64,000 nt of DNA. Origin: Semisulcospira habei. Its lineage: Eukaryota > Mollusca > Gastropoda > Semisulcospiridae. The notes beneath the pieces are model-generated. The model did not search any database, was not told where the DNA came from, and saw only the letters and a list, made by a program, of their open reading frames with translations. Shown here piece by piece: positions 12,071 to 23,519 of this stretch. The DNA lies in assembly GCA_036245525.1 (NCBI GenBank), contig BTPG01000005.1, positions 126,727,620 to 126,791,619 on the forward strand, in the 5' to 3' direction. Both the position numbers and the translations under genes were made by a program. How positions within the stretch are numbered: position 1 is the first letter of the stretch; each line of letters opens with the position of its first letter.

Positions 12071-12361
12071 ATGAGGACGAAAAACCTCCCACACTTTCAA
12101 ACAATCCTACTAGCCACATTCATCTTCTCCAATGGACTGAACCCTACGATATTCTTTGAATGGGTCTACTTCATGGGCCTTTGCAGAGACAAGGGAGCAA
12201 GGAAACAACTAGAATACCTCTTCGTATACTTTAAAGAGGGCAGATACAGCAAAACTTTGTACGCCTACGACATCATTGATCAACGGGCGCTCGAATATTT
12301 AGACGGAACCCCGAAACACCACACACAACCACGGAATTGTCCCACCAACAATCAAAACTAA
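12071..12361 (+). CDS. unrecognised 96-residue open frame inside the TIR element
   Basis: A non-repetitive open frame with balanced composition, including EWVYFMGLCRDKGARKQLE and a Y/F-rich stretch with GRYSKTLYAYDII. It looks like a remnant of a real protein rather than chance, but I do not recognise the family. About 170 bp downstream lies CTGATGAAGGC with a later GGCTTAAAC, reminiscent of the end region of Penelope-like elements. It could be a piece of such an element or cargo of the TIR element. Confidence 0.35.
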   Translation: MRTKNLPHFQTILLATFIFSNGLNPTIFFEWVYFMGLCRDKGARKQLEYLFVYFKEGRYSKTLYAYDIIDQRALEYLDGTPKHHTQPRNCPTNNQN

Positions 12362-12894
12362 GGACACCACATGAAAAGAACACACTACCACTGTCCACTA
12401 GCCTTTCCAAGTTACAGTGTGAGCGAGAGTACATCCTCTTGAAGAATCCAAAATAAACCACAAAACAAACTACCATAAACCTAACTACAAAGGTTTACTC
12501 AGTCAACAAAAACAAAAGGGTCAGCACGCTGATGAAGGCAGCCCTTAGCCAATAAAGGCTTAAACATGCCCAAAATACACCTGACAGCTAACTCAAAACG
12601 TGACTGATCTGTGAATTGTCATATGGGTATACGGCTGGTCACATCAAGCCATCACACAATGGTGTGCGATGTACCAACAAAAAAAAAAAAAAAAGAAGAA
12701 GAAAAGGTCACGTATGCACGAGGCTCGATTGAACCACGTCCAAAAGTCTAAAACTGACTCACTCAGTTTGATTCGTGTTGCCAACAACTTTAATTGTGGT
12801 TTCTGCAGCACGCAGGCAAACAGTTTTTATGACATTTTCGGAGCTGGATGTGTCCAGAAACCAATCATAAATCAGTCCCTTGAGTGAGGCGTCT

Positions 12895-14229
12895 TTCTGT
12901 CAGAATTCAAATCAGCCGTTGTCAAACCTCTCCTGAAAAAGTTGAATCTTGACCCCAACCAGCTAAAGAACTATCGCCCCGTTTCAAACCTACCCTTTCT
13001 GTCCAAAGTTCTTGAGAGAGTCGTTCTGACATAGCTCACTAAATATCTACAGTCAAACAATCTCGTCCATCCACTTCAGTCTGCTTAACGTGCTGGGCAC
13101 AGTACTGAAACTGCTCTCCTCTGTGTCTTTAATGGTCTAGTAAGTGCCTATGATGAAAACCTGAGCTCAGTTCGTGTGCCCTGTTAGACCTATCAGCTGC
13201 GTTTGACACCATTGACCACTCCATCTTGCTCTAGCGTCTAGAAAACTACTGTGGTATCTCTGGTAAGTTCTACTCTTATCTGTCTTCCCGTCAGATTAAC
13301 GTCTCTGTCAAGAACGCTCTTTCTGAAGCTGCTGCGCTAGAGTTTGGGGTCCCCCAGGGCTCCTTCCTGGGGCCCATTCTATTTACGCTGTACACTCAGC
13401 CTCTGTCTCAGGTTATCACATCGCATTCAACCGATCAGCACATGTATGCGGATGATACACAACTTCCGAAATCTGCACATCAAACAGCTCCAGTCAGGCT
13501 ATTTAAGATGTTCAGAACTTTATCTCAGATATTAAGTCCTGGATGTGTGAAAATAAACTCCAGTTAAACGAGGGCAAGACAGAAGCTCTTCTTATCGGTG
13601 CCTCTTGACTGCTGCCCAATTCTCCTGACTCTATGCGCATTTGTGACGCACCTATTCCATTTTCTGATTCAGTTCGCAATCTTGGCGTTTTTCTTGATAA
13701 AGATTTTCAAATGAAGGACCATGTAAATCATGTCTGCAAAATTGCTTTTCTGGAATTAAGACGTATCAGTTCTATCCGTCATTACCTCACCACTGAATCT
13801 GCCACCAAACTGGTCGTCGTTTTAGTCTTGTCCCGCATTGATTACTGCAATTGATTACTTAGCTGGCCTCCCTCGGTCTCTCATTCAGAAATTGCAGTGA
13901 GTTCAGAATTGTGCTGCACGTCTTATCGTCCACGCCTGACAGCATCAGCCCATCACTCCTATCCTGAGACAACTTCATTGGCTGCCAGTCAAACAACGAG
14001 TCTCGTTCAAAATCGCCTGTCTGTGCTACACAACTATTAACCACTGTACCCCTGCCTATCTCGCTGATCTTCTTCAACTATACACTCCCTCCCACTCCCT
14101 CCGTTCAAGTAGTGACACGGCGCGCCTTCTCAGAGTCCCTCTCTGCAAACAGAGGTGACTGTTGTTTTGCGCACGTTGGACCTCAGTGTTGTCTGGAACT
14201 CTCTACCCATAGATATTAGACATTCTCCC
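12895..14229 (+). pseudogene. L2-type LINE reverse transcriptase relic, 5' part
   Basis: Conceptual translation, with many stops and frameshifts, gives the usual L2/CR1 order: VKPLLKK, NYRPVSNLPF, SKVLERV, a GVPQG-type turn (GVPQGSFLGP), the catalytic YADDTQL at about 13446, then ITPILRQLHWLPVKQR and a TPAYLADLL stretch near 14050. The 5' end is missing (no endonuclease), as in typical 5'-truncated copies. The segment is interrupted at 14229 by a solo LTR and resumes at 15932. It cannot make a working protein. Confidence 0.85.
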
Positions 14230-15926
14230 TGTCACGTAACGGATGTGACATGTTGTTTCATTTTTTCGCCAAGTCGTTTTCTTGTTAATAAATGTAGGTC
14301 GCCGACTTCTGTAAATAGCCTTAGTTTAGGGAAGTTAATAAATGTAGTGTGAGCGTAATCGTAAAGCCCGTGCAGCAAGCTTAGCAGTGAGCGAGTACAG
14401 CGGTTGCACGCTTTCGCCGAGTAGCTTTAACCGAACAGTGTTCAGGGTAAAGTTAAACTGCAAGGTAGCAGAGGGATATTACAGTCAGTCAGCGGAGTTA
14501 GCTAGCGCAGAGAGAGTCTGGGTCAGGGTGCGGCCTCGTTTGGAGCCCTTGACAAGCTGTGTGAGGGTTGTGTTACCCTCCCTGCAAGACCACGGCCAGT
14601 GTTCCTGGGTGTGGGTGTCCAAGAGACTTGTGACCACGGCTGCTACTCAACAGAAGACCCCTCCGGTTCGTGTTCGTCTTGTTTGTCTCGTCCTGCCGGA
14701 GGACTCACCAGTGACAGGTAACTTGATTATTCATGCCATTTCTCTCAGTTAGCTGCTGTGCTCTCGGGTGTGTGAATGTGTACATAGGTTCGGAAGGGTA
14801 TGTTTGTCTAGTTTTTTAGTGATGTTTTAATCGAGTCTTTAACCATGGTTTTTAGGTTGGGTTGTAATGTGGTGGGTGTCGGATTTAGTTTATGTTCGGC
14901 TGTCGCCGAGTGAGTATATTTAAAGGGCCATGTTGTAAAATGAATTAAAGTGGGTATCCTTTCAAATATATTTGTATTAAGTCCTAGATGTAATGTAATA
15001 AGATTGTCACGTGGGGTGGTTGCTGGTGATTATTTGATATCTTTGTATGTACATGTGGATATTTTGATAATGTTGGTTTTAGCAGTGGCAATGTTATTAT
15101 ACAAAAGTGGTTGTGCTAGCTTAACGGTTAGTGTAATGGAATAGTGCAGACCTGGTGAATGTTGAATGTACGTAGGAAGCTTTCATATCTATGATTGTAT
15201 ATTTAATATGGCCAAGGCGGGTATTAGGGTGAGACGAGACACAACTCACGTGGTTTGTGAGTAGGTGCGTGTCAAATAGGCCAGAATTAACTGTGTTGGC
15301 ACTTTGACTGACAATGCGCCCTTTTCCAGTGCATTGGCTTCGAAGATTTCGTCGCTCTTCGATCTCTTCATTCTTCCATGACCAACGGTGACGCATCATC
15401 GGGAGCTGGAACGCCTTCGCTAGCTAGTCCTGTTGGACAAGTACTTTGACGTTGGGCTACAGCGGGCTGATTCTACGTTCTGCGCGTCGGTCACAGGCGT
15501 GCGTGGGCAAGCGCGGCTACGGTGCTCTGCGGTGTAGGGGTAGTACTCTTACGTTACGAGCCACCCTGTCTAGTGTGGGACTGAGAGGACACTGTGCAGA
15601 GACAAAGTACCCGCCTTGTATAGCCATTGCCGATTCTCACCTGTTAGTCATTTTCACCTCAGTGTTAGTCATTTTCACCTGTTAGTCATTGTTATCTGTT
15701 AATCTTTTTCACGTGTTAATACGTTATATGAGTGCATGCGTGGGTATGTGTGAGTGTGTGGGGCGTTAGTGGGTTGGGGTGGGGGTTAGAGTAAGAGTAG
15801 GTAATAAAGGATTTGTTTGTTGTTTATCACTGGCGTTGTCTGGTTTATTTAGAGTGGGTGGGCTTCTCGAGCGATTAGCGCTTACATTGTCCACGGCGCC
15901 CTGACCCCGTCAGGCGTGTCGTGACA
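14230..15926 (+). mobile_element. solo LTR (1697 bp) inserted in the L2 relic
   Basis: Begins TGTCACG and ends CGTGACA, with CTCCC duplicated on both sides (14225-14229 and 15927-15931), the hallmark of LTR-retroelement integration. No gag or pol lies inside. AATAAA at 15803 sits about 120 bp from the end, and a weak TATATTTAAA lies near 14915, suggesting the plus orientation. A solo LTR left by LTR-LTR recombination is the simplest reading; a non-autonomous element without internal genes is the alternative. Confidence 0.75.
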
Positions 15927-15931
15927 CTCCC

Positions 15932-16168
15932 TCATTCACTGCCTTTAAATCTGCCCGAGACCCACCCGTTCGATACCCCAATGTAGCTCGCGCGCAGTTC
16001 TTCGTCAGTGGCCGTTATGTACCTGTGTGTTTGTCTGTGTGCGTGTGTATTGCAGAATCCTTTGCCCGTTCCTCTGGCTTTATGACCCCCTCCACTCCCA
16101 CCCTTTATTTGTAAAGCGCTAAGAGCTTATTTTAGTATAAGCGCTATATAAGTAGCCATTATTATTAA
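15932..16168 (+). pseudogene. L2-type LINE relic, 3' end
   Basis: Continues the L2 reading frame after the solo LTR (LTAFKSA...) and ends with the conserved L2 3' signal: TGTAAAGCGCTAAGAGC, then AAGCGCTATATAAG and a short ATTATTATTA microsatellite tail. The signal fixes the element end and the plus orientation. Confidence 0.85.
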
Positions 16169-16603
16169 GAACCAATGTGCTTCAAAAATCCCGTGCAACA
16201 CAAACGTCTGCTGTCAAAGTTGATTCAGGAGATGCAAAGCTTTTGTGATGCGGAACATTTCTTCATGGATTATCTCTTTTTAAATTTTGTTTCGCAAGTC
16301 TCATCTACAACAAACGATCTTCAACTCTGACATGTTGTAATCTTCTAACTACAGAAAGGCGAGTTTGTTTACTAATTGATTGGTTTCCCCAGAAGGATTT
16401 AAACAATTGTGACATTTCCCAATTCTTGATTCCAAGCCAGCATATCATAGGTAAGTCTGTCTTTGGATGTGAATGTTGTTTCTTTAAAATAGAGTTAACA
16501 TTTTAGTAGCAATAAATAAGCGTCTGGTCGCCATCGTCCCTCAAATAGTTTCCGACTTTCCGAAACCCGCCGGACTACTTTTCTCATGCCCGCTACGTCC
16601 CTG

Positions 16604-16956
16604 ATCCAGGGACACAATCATGGGCACATGGAATGTCAAGACCATGTATCAGAGCAGGATGGCCGCCCAGATCATCGTAGCAGCGGAACTGCAAAAGTAC
16701 AACCTTTCCCTGCTAGGTATCAGTGAAGCCAGATGGACGCATTCTGGCTAGAAAAGGTTAAGTGGGGAGATGATTCTGTATTCAGGTCATGTAGAGGATA
16801 ATGCCCCCCATACAGAAGGTGTAGCATTTATGCTGTTACCAGTGGCACAGACAGCGTTGATGGGCTGGGAACCTCTCGGGCCAAGAATTCACAGCAGCCT
16901 TTAGAACCAGGAAAAAGATCAAGCTGAACGTCATCCAGTGTTATGCGCCCACTAAT
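16604..16956 (+). pseudogene. RTE-B endonuclease N-terminal part
   Basis: Resumes RTE-B after the TIR element with ATGGGCACATGGAATGTC (MGTWNV) and continues through the SEARW motif. A stop replaces the Q in the SGQKRL stretch and further changes break the frame. It ends at the Nimb-A insertion within the CYAPTN motif; GCGCCCACTAAT (16945-16956) is the duplicated target. Confidence 0.85.
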
Positions 16957-17175
16957 TTGTTAGTTATTTGGGTTTAACGCCGAGCAGGCAACTAGGCCAT
17001 CTCACGGCGGGAAGGGTAAAAATCTGGTCAGCCAGACTAAAAGAAAGGTCTTAAGACATGATGTAAATATACCTTAAAAATATGTCAGGCTAAAATGTCG
17101 CACAGGTCTTTAAAGAAAACGTCGGAAGACTCTCAAAAAGGTCAAAATAATAGAAACATCATAAGCTATAAACGC

Positions 17176-18788
17176 TCAAATCTTATTAAAAATATGGCAC
17201 TCTCTCAGAAAACTGAAGATCTTGTCCGGGGGCACATCCCGGAACAAAACCTTCAAGGAGTCTGCTGTGAAATGTTTATACCTTGTGTCGATTAGATCAG
17301 CACAAGACAACAAAAAGTGTTGAACAGAGTACTGCTCGTCGCAGGCATAACACCATGGACGCTCCTCCTGTTTATAAGAGTGCGTAACATACGTGTGGCC
17401 GATGTGGAGCCGAGCCAGGACAGTCTCCTCACGGCGGCTGCCGCAGCGATAAGGTAGACCGTCGGACAACTTAGGAAGGGCTTCATGCAGCTTGTTAGCT
17501 TCCTCTTTGTCCCACTCGGACTGCCACTCACGGGCTATGTACGCACTAGCCACATGTCTAAAATCACTATAAACAGTCTGTGTGTCAGGGACAGGGTCAT
17601 TGCGGGCATCGTTGGCAGCAGAATCTGCGATCCTGTTGCCTTCGATGCCCACATGCCCTGGCACCCAAATAAAAATGATATCATAATATTCCTTCATCAA
17701 GTCCGCGTGGAGCTCTCTGATCTGCACCAGCAGTGGGTGGTCATTTCCCGTGCCCTGAAGGGCCTGCAGGGCAGAAAGAGAGTCAGACAGAATCAGGAAG
17801 TTCCTTTCTCTAGATCGATAAGCATGCTTGAGTGCCAGCAGAACCGCCTGCAGTTCCGCACTAAATACAGATGAGTGGTCTGGGAGGCGGTGCTTAAATG
17901 GGCGTCTAGGATGGCGAGAGGATACTGCGGCCGCAGCCACTCTCCCATCCTCAGACTTTGACCCATCGGTATAGATGCGACAATAGCCAGGAAAAATTGA
18001 AAGCAGTTCATTGAGGCTCTGTTGGTATATGGCTGGTGGAGTAGAGTCTTTCTTGTGGGCAGTCAAGTCCAGCAAGATGTCAGGAACTGGTAAGAGCCAA
18101 GGTGGAGTGATGTGTTGCAGGGATTCCGAAACTCTGTCCAGGTCCAATCCGGCCGCCTGCAGATGAGGTCGGACACGGAAAGAAAGTGGACGGACAGCTC
18201 CCGGATGGGTATCGTAAATCTCTGCAAACGATGGTTTAAAAACACAATCATAGGCAGGATTGTCTGGATGGGCCTTCAGTTTCAGAACGTAGCTGAGCAT
18301 GAGGCGGATGCGGCGGAGCTTGAGAGAAGGCTCCCCTGCCTCGGCATACAGACTAGGAACTGGAGACGTCCTGAAGGCCCCAAGACATATCCGCAGACCC
18401 TGATGGTGAATTGTGTTCAGACGCTGTAGCACAGACTTGGAAGCTGAGCCATACACCACAGAGCCGTAATCCAGTTTGGACCGAACAAGGGCCCGGTACA
18501 GACGAAGTAAGACAGTACGGTCCGCACCCCAGTCAGTACGACCGACGACACGAAGAATGTCGAGAGCCTTCTGACAAGAGGTTCTAAGATAATTAATATG
18601 GTTGCGGAAGGTAAGTCTTTTGTCAAAAATGACCCCCAGAAACTTTGCCTCCTCGGCCACCTTAATTGGCACTCCAGCAATGCTCAGGCTAGGTTCTGGA
18701 AAAAATTTCGTCTGGTTAGTAAAATGCACACAAACAGTCTTGGAGGGCGAGAACTTGAATCCATTGAGAGACACCCACCGCTGGATGC
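17176..18788 (-). pseudogene. Nimb-A ORF2 C-terminal half: end of RT plus RNase H
   Basis: 532-residue open stretch after the SINE insertion. It opens with the last RT region (FLGVIFDKRLTF), the usual I/Jockey thumb, followed by RNase H with all four acidic positions visible: D in RIYTDGSK, E in SAELQAV, D in LSDSLSAL and D in NRIADSAAN, plus WVPGHVGIEG. A cysteine-rich end (CYACDEQYSVQHFLLSC) is typical of I/R1-type elements. The half is intact but separated from the rest of ORF2 by a SINE, so the element is dead. Confidence 0.9.
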
Positions 18789-19181
18789 TTTGATTGATTG
18801 ATTGTACATTGCTTAACGTCCCGACAGCAACAAGGCTTTCTCAGGACGTGCCTGCACTGCTTGTGAAAAAAAAAAAAAAAAAAAACAGAACATTGAATGT
18901 ATGTCGCCAGCCGGTCAAATACGTTAAATAAACCTAACACATGGGGCTAAATAAAGCTAAGACCATTTAGCAACACACATCCAATATCAAGAGCTACAGG
19001 CAGTGCAGACAGTAGGGAGAGTTTTTAAAAGGCAAATACAGGTGAATGGGCAAAGGGTAGACAGAAACACATGCCCCAGAATAGAGAGAAAAACCCACCC
19101 TGTGGGGCTGACCAGGGTGACCCTGGGAACTAAAAAGTACCTAACCCCACCCAAGTCCCCCAGGGCAGACCCGGGTGGGGT
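18789..19181 (-). mobile_element. SINE-like retroelement, family S copy 1
   Basis: 393 bp inserted in Nimb-A with a perfect 12-bp TSD ACCGCTGGATGC (18777-18788 and 19182-19193). On its minus strand it starts at the CCCCACCCGGG end and finishes GACGTTAAGCAATGTAC plus AATC repeats. An internal T-run (A-run on plus) sits near 18866. No ORF. I see no clear tRNA or 5S head, so the class is 'non-autonomous LINE-mobilised' rather than proven SINE. Confidence 0.85.
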
Positions 19182-19193
19182 ACCGCTGGATGC

Positions 19194-20795
19194 GATCAAC
19201 GCACAGCTGCAAGCGCCTCTCAAGGGACGCAAGTCCTCGACCACGTGCGCACAAAGCAAAGTCGTCAACAAAAAAAGAGCATTCAGAATCATCCATGACG
19301 GCCTTTACAATGTTATTAATTTTAATACTAAATAAAACAGGAGATAGAATGCTGCCCTGTGGGACACCCATCTCCTGTTCAAAGGAGTCGGAGAGGGTGG
19401 AGCCCACACGGACATGGAACGACCAGTTAGTCAAAAAATTGTGAATAAAAACGGGCAGGTGCCCTTTAAAACCCATGTCCAACAAGTCAGACATTATGCC
19501 ATACTTCCAGGTAGTGTCATACGCCTTCTCAAGATCGAAAAAAATTGCATAGACATGCTGCCTGTTGACAAAAGAATCTCGAATAAATGATTCAAAGCGG
19601 ACTAAATGGTCAGTTGTACTACGGAAGCGCCGGAAACCGCACTGGAGGTCTGTGAGGAGACCCTGTGACTCAAGATGCCACACCAGGCGGGCGTTGACCA
19701 GGCGCTCCATAGTTTTACATAAACATGATGTCAAAGCGATAGGCCGGTAGTTGCCCGGGTCGGAAGGATCCTTACCCGGCTTGGGGATCGGTACAACCAC
19801 AGCCTGGCGCCAAGACGGCGGAAAATGACCAGTTCTCCAGATATGGTTAAAGGCCTTGAGAAGTACAAGGAGTGACCTCTCAGGCAGATGCGTTAGGAAT
19901 TGATAGTGGACGGTATCTAGGCCAGCAGCAGAGTCATTACATTTCTGCAAAGCTTGCTGCAATTCTGATAATGTAAACGGGACATTATAGTCTTCTGAGT
20001 TATCGGACTCAAAATCACAAATACGAGACTCTCGTTTCTCCTTCTCTCTCTGGAAGAAAGGTGAATAATGCTCCGTTGAAGAATTATGGGCAATGGTGGA
20101 GGCAAGCAAATTGGCCACAGCTTTTTTTATCTGTAACCAAACTGACACCATCTCTAAGATGGCCAACAGAAGCCGAGCCACCTCTGCCCCTAATTCTCCG
20201 AACAGCCTTCCATACTTTCTGGGACGGAGTCCGAGAAGTTAAAGATGAGACGAAGCGTCTCCAGGAAGCACGGCGTTCACGTTTAAAAATGTAACGGGCT
20301 TTCGCCCTCTGTCTTTTAAAGGTTAAAATATTTACTTGCGACGGATTACGGAAAGCACGTCGCTGAGCAGATTTGCGCGCTATTTGGGCCTTGCGGCACT
20401 CTTCGTTGAACCATGGTACTCTCGGCTTTCGAGGGACTGATGCGGAAGTTTTAGGGATGGTTTCACCCGCTACGTCCAACAAAATAGTAGTAAAAGAAGA
20501 AATAGGTTCTTCAGATGACATGACCACCTCCTCTGTAAGACGAGACTGACAGAGGGAGGCGAACAGAGGCCAGTTAGCTTTCTTAAGATTCCAGCGCCCC
20601 ACCGGCGGATCCTCCCCACAGCTGACCGATGACAGGACTACTGGGAAGTGGTCACTACCACACAGGTCATCGTGAACCTTCCAGTCAAAGTCCAGCATGA
20701 GAGAAGGATCACACACAGTGAGGTCTAGAACAGAACTAGATCCTGAACCTGGGTTAGAGTATGTAGGTGAACCATCGTTAAAGACACATAGATTA
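19194..20795 (-). pseudogene. Nimb-A ORF2 middle: endonuclease end and reverse transcriptase
   Basis: Continues ORF2 from the endonuclease end (SDHFPVVLSS) through a linker rich in basic residues to the RT: PIPKPGKD, NYRPIALTS, FFDLEKAYDT, MGVPQGSILSP and the catalytic FVDDFAL. Two frame changes occur. One is at the A-run near 20802, where this copy has one more A than Nimb-B; the other is at the T-run near 20121, again one base longer than in Nimb-B. Both are homopolymer slips that break an otherwise readable ORF2. Confidence 0.88.
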
Positions 20796-21269
20796 AGTTG
20801 AGAAAAAAACATCTTCTAACATCTGACCTCTGCCATCATAGTGGTCACTACCCCAAAGGTGAGCGTGACCGTTAAAATCCCCCATGAGAATAAAGGGAGG
20901 GGGCAGTTGATCAACTAAATTAAAAAAATCATTACTACAGACCCGCAGGGATGGTGGCAGGTAAATACTGCATATAGTTATGGTCTTCTTCAAGGTAACC
21001 CGAGCTGCGACAGCCTGAAGACAGGTGTCGATGCTAACGGGGCTACATAAAATTTGGCTACTAATGAGAAGAGCCACTCCACCCGAGCGCCTCTCCGAAT
21101 CAGAGCCTTTATGTATAGCGTTAAAACCAGTAAAGGACACAGGGTCAGAAGTCTTCAGGTAAGTCTCCTGAAGAGATATTACTGAGGGGTTATAGCACTT
21201 GACTAAAAGACGTAATTCCTCAAAGTTAGCTTGAAAACCACGACAATTCCACTGAAGCAGAGAGTCCAT
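20793..21269 (-). pseudogene. Nimb-A ORF2 start: AP endonuclease
   Basis: Starts MDSLLQWNCRG with the catalytic N, then E in SLQETYLK and the GDFNGHAHLWGS motif. It nicks the target during retrotransposition. The start codon lies 2 bases after the ORF1 stop, so ORF2 is probably reached by reinitiation or stop-start coupling. The frame is lost near 20800 by a one-base homopolymer gain. Confidence 0.88.
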
Positions 21270-21271
21270 GA

Positions 21272-22657
21272 TTATGTCTTATCTGGGGGTGCGGAGTTTT
21301 TCCCCCCTTTGTCCTTTGCCTTGGAAGGAGTCGGAGAAACAGAGGGGGGCCGGCTCCCGGGCCTCCTCTGGTTCCTAGGAGATGAAGGGGGTGGAGCTGC
21401 CGCAGCATCGACAACTTCCACTCCCTCCATCTGCTCCTCCAACGCAGCATATTTGTTTTGAAGGGGGACATCAATGTTCCCCTTCTGGGCCCGTGCGCTC
21501 GGCGGTCCCATAGATTTCTTTGACTTCTGGTCCTGGGCAGCGTTCCTGCCGCTAGAGTTAGCGGCCTTAGAAGGCTGACCAGAGCCAGAAACCTTTGGTG
21601 TTGACAAACTAGCAGGTTTGGGTGGGGGCTGAGGCTTAGGGGCAGCAGAAGGCGGTGCCACCGGACCGGTAGCGTCCGCCCTCTGCGTTCCCTGGCTCCT
21701 CGTCACCACCGGAGGAGGATTACTCTCCAGGGGTGAGAGGATCCGAGGCTCCGCCCCCAACCAAGAAGTTGGGGTTTGACAAGAGAAGTCTTTGGTGGGG
21801 CGCTTGCCTGCCACCGCAGCACTGAAAGTATACACAAAGTTGTTATTTGAGTTTGGCGCCGCCTCAGCTGCACCAGGACCGTCAACCAGTTTTTTTGCGT
21901 CCGCAAAGGACAGCCCCTTCTCCACACGCACCTGCTGAATCCTGCACTCGGAGATCCAACGAGGGCACTTCTTGTCCGAAGCCATATGCGCCCCCTGGCA
22001 ATTCACACACAGGGGGATGGCTGTGCAGGACTCAGCAGTGTCCGGGCTTAGTGCAACGGGCGCATAGGGCCTCTGCCTGGCGGCATGTCTTCTGCCCATG
22101 GCCATACTTTTGGCACTTAAAGCACCGAAGGGGGAGAGGGACGTACTTTTTCACTTTTAGGGAGTAGTAACCTCCCCAGATGGTAGTAGGAGCTGTGGGG
22201 GTGCCAAACGTCAGGATGATGGTAGGGAGACGGATCTCCCTACCACCTCGTTTGGAAATGAAGCGCCTGACGTAGGTCACCCCCTGTGACTTAAGGTTCC
22301 GTACAAGTTCATCTTCAGACAGTTCGGCCAATGCTTGATCTTTAATCACTCCTCTAGAGGAATTCATTGTTTTGTGGGGAGTGACCTCCACTGGAGTGTC
22401 TCCGATGGAGGAGAGCCTCAGTAGCCCATTGGAGTGTGCCCGGGTACGGCACTCTACCAACAAGTCACCAGACCTGAGGCGCTGGGCCTCAGGCCTGCCA
22501 ACACGGCTCCTGAGGGTCTCCCCCACCAGGAAAGGGTGCAGCTTGGAAACAGGCTTCTCTTTAACTTTGCTGTGGATAATGAGAAAGCGAGGCCAGACGG
22601 CCTAAACCTGAGGCGTCGCTTCCCCACAATCAGAGTCGCTATCATTTTCAAGGTCAA
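21272..22657 (-). pseudogene. Nimb-A ORF1: gag-like nucleic-acid-binding protein
   Basis: Three CCHC-type knuckles in a row: CFKCQKYGHGQKTC, CARCTKPGHC... and CVNCQGAHMASDKKC, as in I-element ORF1 proteins that coat the RNA. The N-terminal part includes an RRM-like or chaperone region before the knuckles (VTYVRRFISKRGG). A long Pro/Ser/Ala-rich tail follows. The frame changes near 22500 and again near 22050-22100, so ORF1 is broken in this copy. Confidence 0.85.
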
Positions 22658-22659
22658 TG

Positions 22660-23357
22660 TCAGTGGCTATGTGCCGCTTTGGTGCCAGTTTTGGTTTTTT
22701 GATATTTTCCATATTATAGTATGATAGATATTCATCCCCCGGGGGTCCCCGCCCGCCACCGAGCCCAACAAGGGAAAGTGCAATTGTCGGCGGGTCTCCA
22801 GCCGACGCACAATGGAGACTGCCCGAAAGATATACTCACGGGGGTAAGCCCGATTGAACCGTTTGAGCCACCGCCTTCTATCACACTGTTGAATACAGGG
22901 GAATACTGGCGTAAAGCACCCAATCAGCATCAGAGGCTATAGCATGGTGCTCCGTATAACAACCCGCATGTCAACAGGGGGATAGGGCTCGACGTGACAA
23001 GAGCCGATTGACTAGGCCGGTACGACTAGCCTCCCGTTTAGGCAGAAGTCAAGGCCAAAGTGGAGTGTTTCAGCCACCAGGATCCTCTTCTCCCCCGACA
23101 CGGGTCTCCAAGCACGGCAAACACTTGGGATCCAAAGGACCAAAAGCTCACGCGTATTTTTAAGGACCAATCCAACATGGTAAGACCTGGGTAAGCACAG
23201 CTCCTTAAAAACCGGACCAGTGAAAAAGACTGAACAACATATCTGCTGACATCAAGTCCTAATCCTGGACAAAGATGGCACCCGTCTGCTAGCCCACTCA
23301 GTCAGGGACCGAGTGGACTACCCACCCACGCCACGTGGAGGCCGGTGCCGGGTAGGC
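22660..23357 (-). other. Nimb-A 5' leader
   Basis: About 700 bp upstream of ORF1 and inside the TSD-defined element, so it should hold the internal pol II promoter of the LINE. No long ORF and no clear promoter motif seen. Confidence 0.5.
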
Positions 23358-23519
23358 GCGCCCACTAATGACAGTGACGAGGAAGAGAAATAAGAGTTCT
23401 ACGACCGACTCCAGAGTGCTGTGGACAAATGTGCGGAAGCGGCGAGACATCACCATCATCATGGGCGATTTTAATGCCAAAATAGGGGAGGACAACACCG
23501 GATACGAAGAGGTGATGGG
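23358..23519 (+). pseudogene. RTE-B endonuclease middle part
   Basis: Resumes at the APTND position after Nimb-A and runs through the GDFNAKIGEDN motif to EEVMG, where a SINE interrupts it. The last 14 bases, GAAGAGGTGATGGG, are the duplicated target. Confidence 0.85.

Larger units (their letters stand above)
11469..16603. mobile_element. TIR DNA transposon-like element inserted in the RTE-B leader
   Basis: Both ends carry CAGGGACGTAGCGGGC as a perfect 16-bp inverted repeat, flanked by a 5-bp duplication ATCCA. Looser end similarity (ACTTTTNG...) continues inward. The 5135-bp span includes an L2 LINE with a solo LTR inside it; without those, about 1.9 kb remains. It contains an A-run at about 11518-11542, a C-run near 11940-11954 and no recognisable transposase. 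CAGGG termini with a short duplication suggest a non-autonomous hAT-like element, but the superfamily is an inference. Confidence 0.75.
16957..23357 (-). mobile_element. full-length I/Nimb-like LINE, copy Nimb-A
   Basis: 6401-bp minus-strand element with a 12-bp TSD, GCGCCCACTAAT, at 16945-16956 and 23358-23369. On its coding strand: leader (to about 22660), ORF1 with zinc knuckles, ORF2 with endonuclease, reverse transcriptase and RNase H, then a 3' UTR ending GGCGTTAAACCCAAATAACT and an AACTAAC-like tail. Having both ORF1 and an RNase H after the RT places it in the I superfamily; Nimb is my best guess because it is common in molluscs. It carries a SINE at 18789-19181 and at least two frameshifts. 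Confidence 0.9.
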
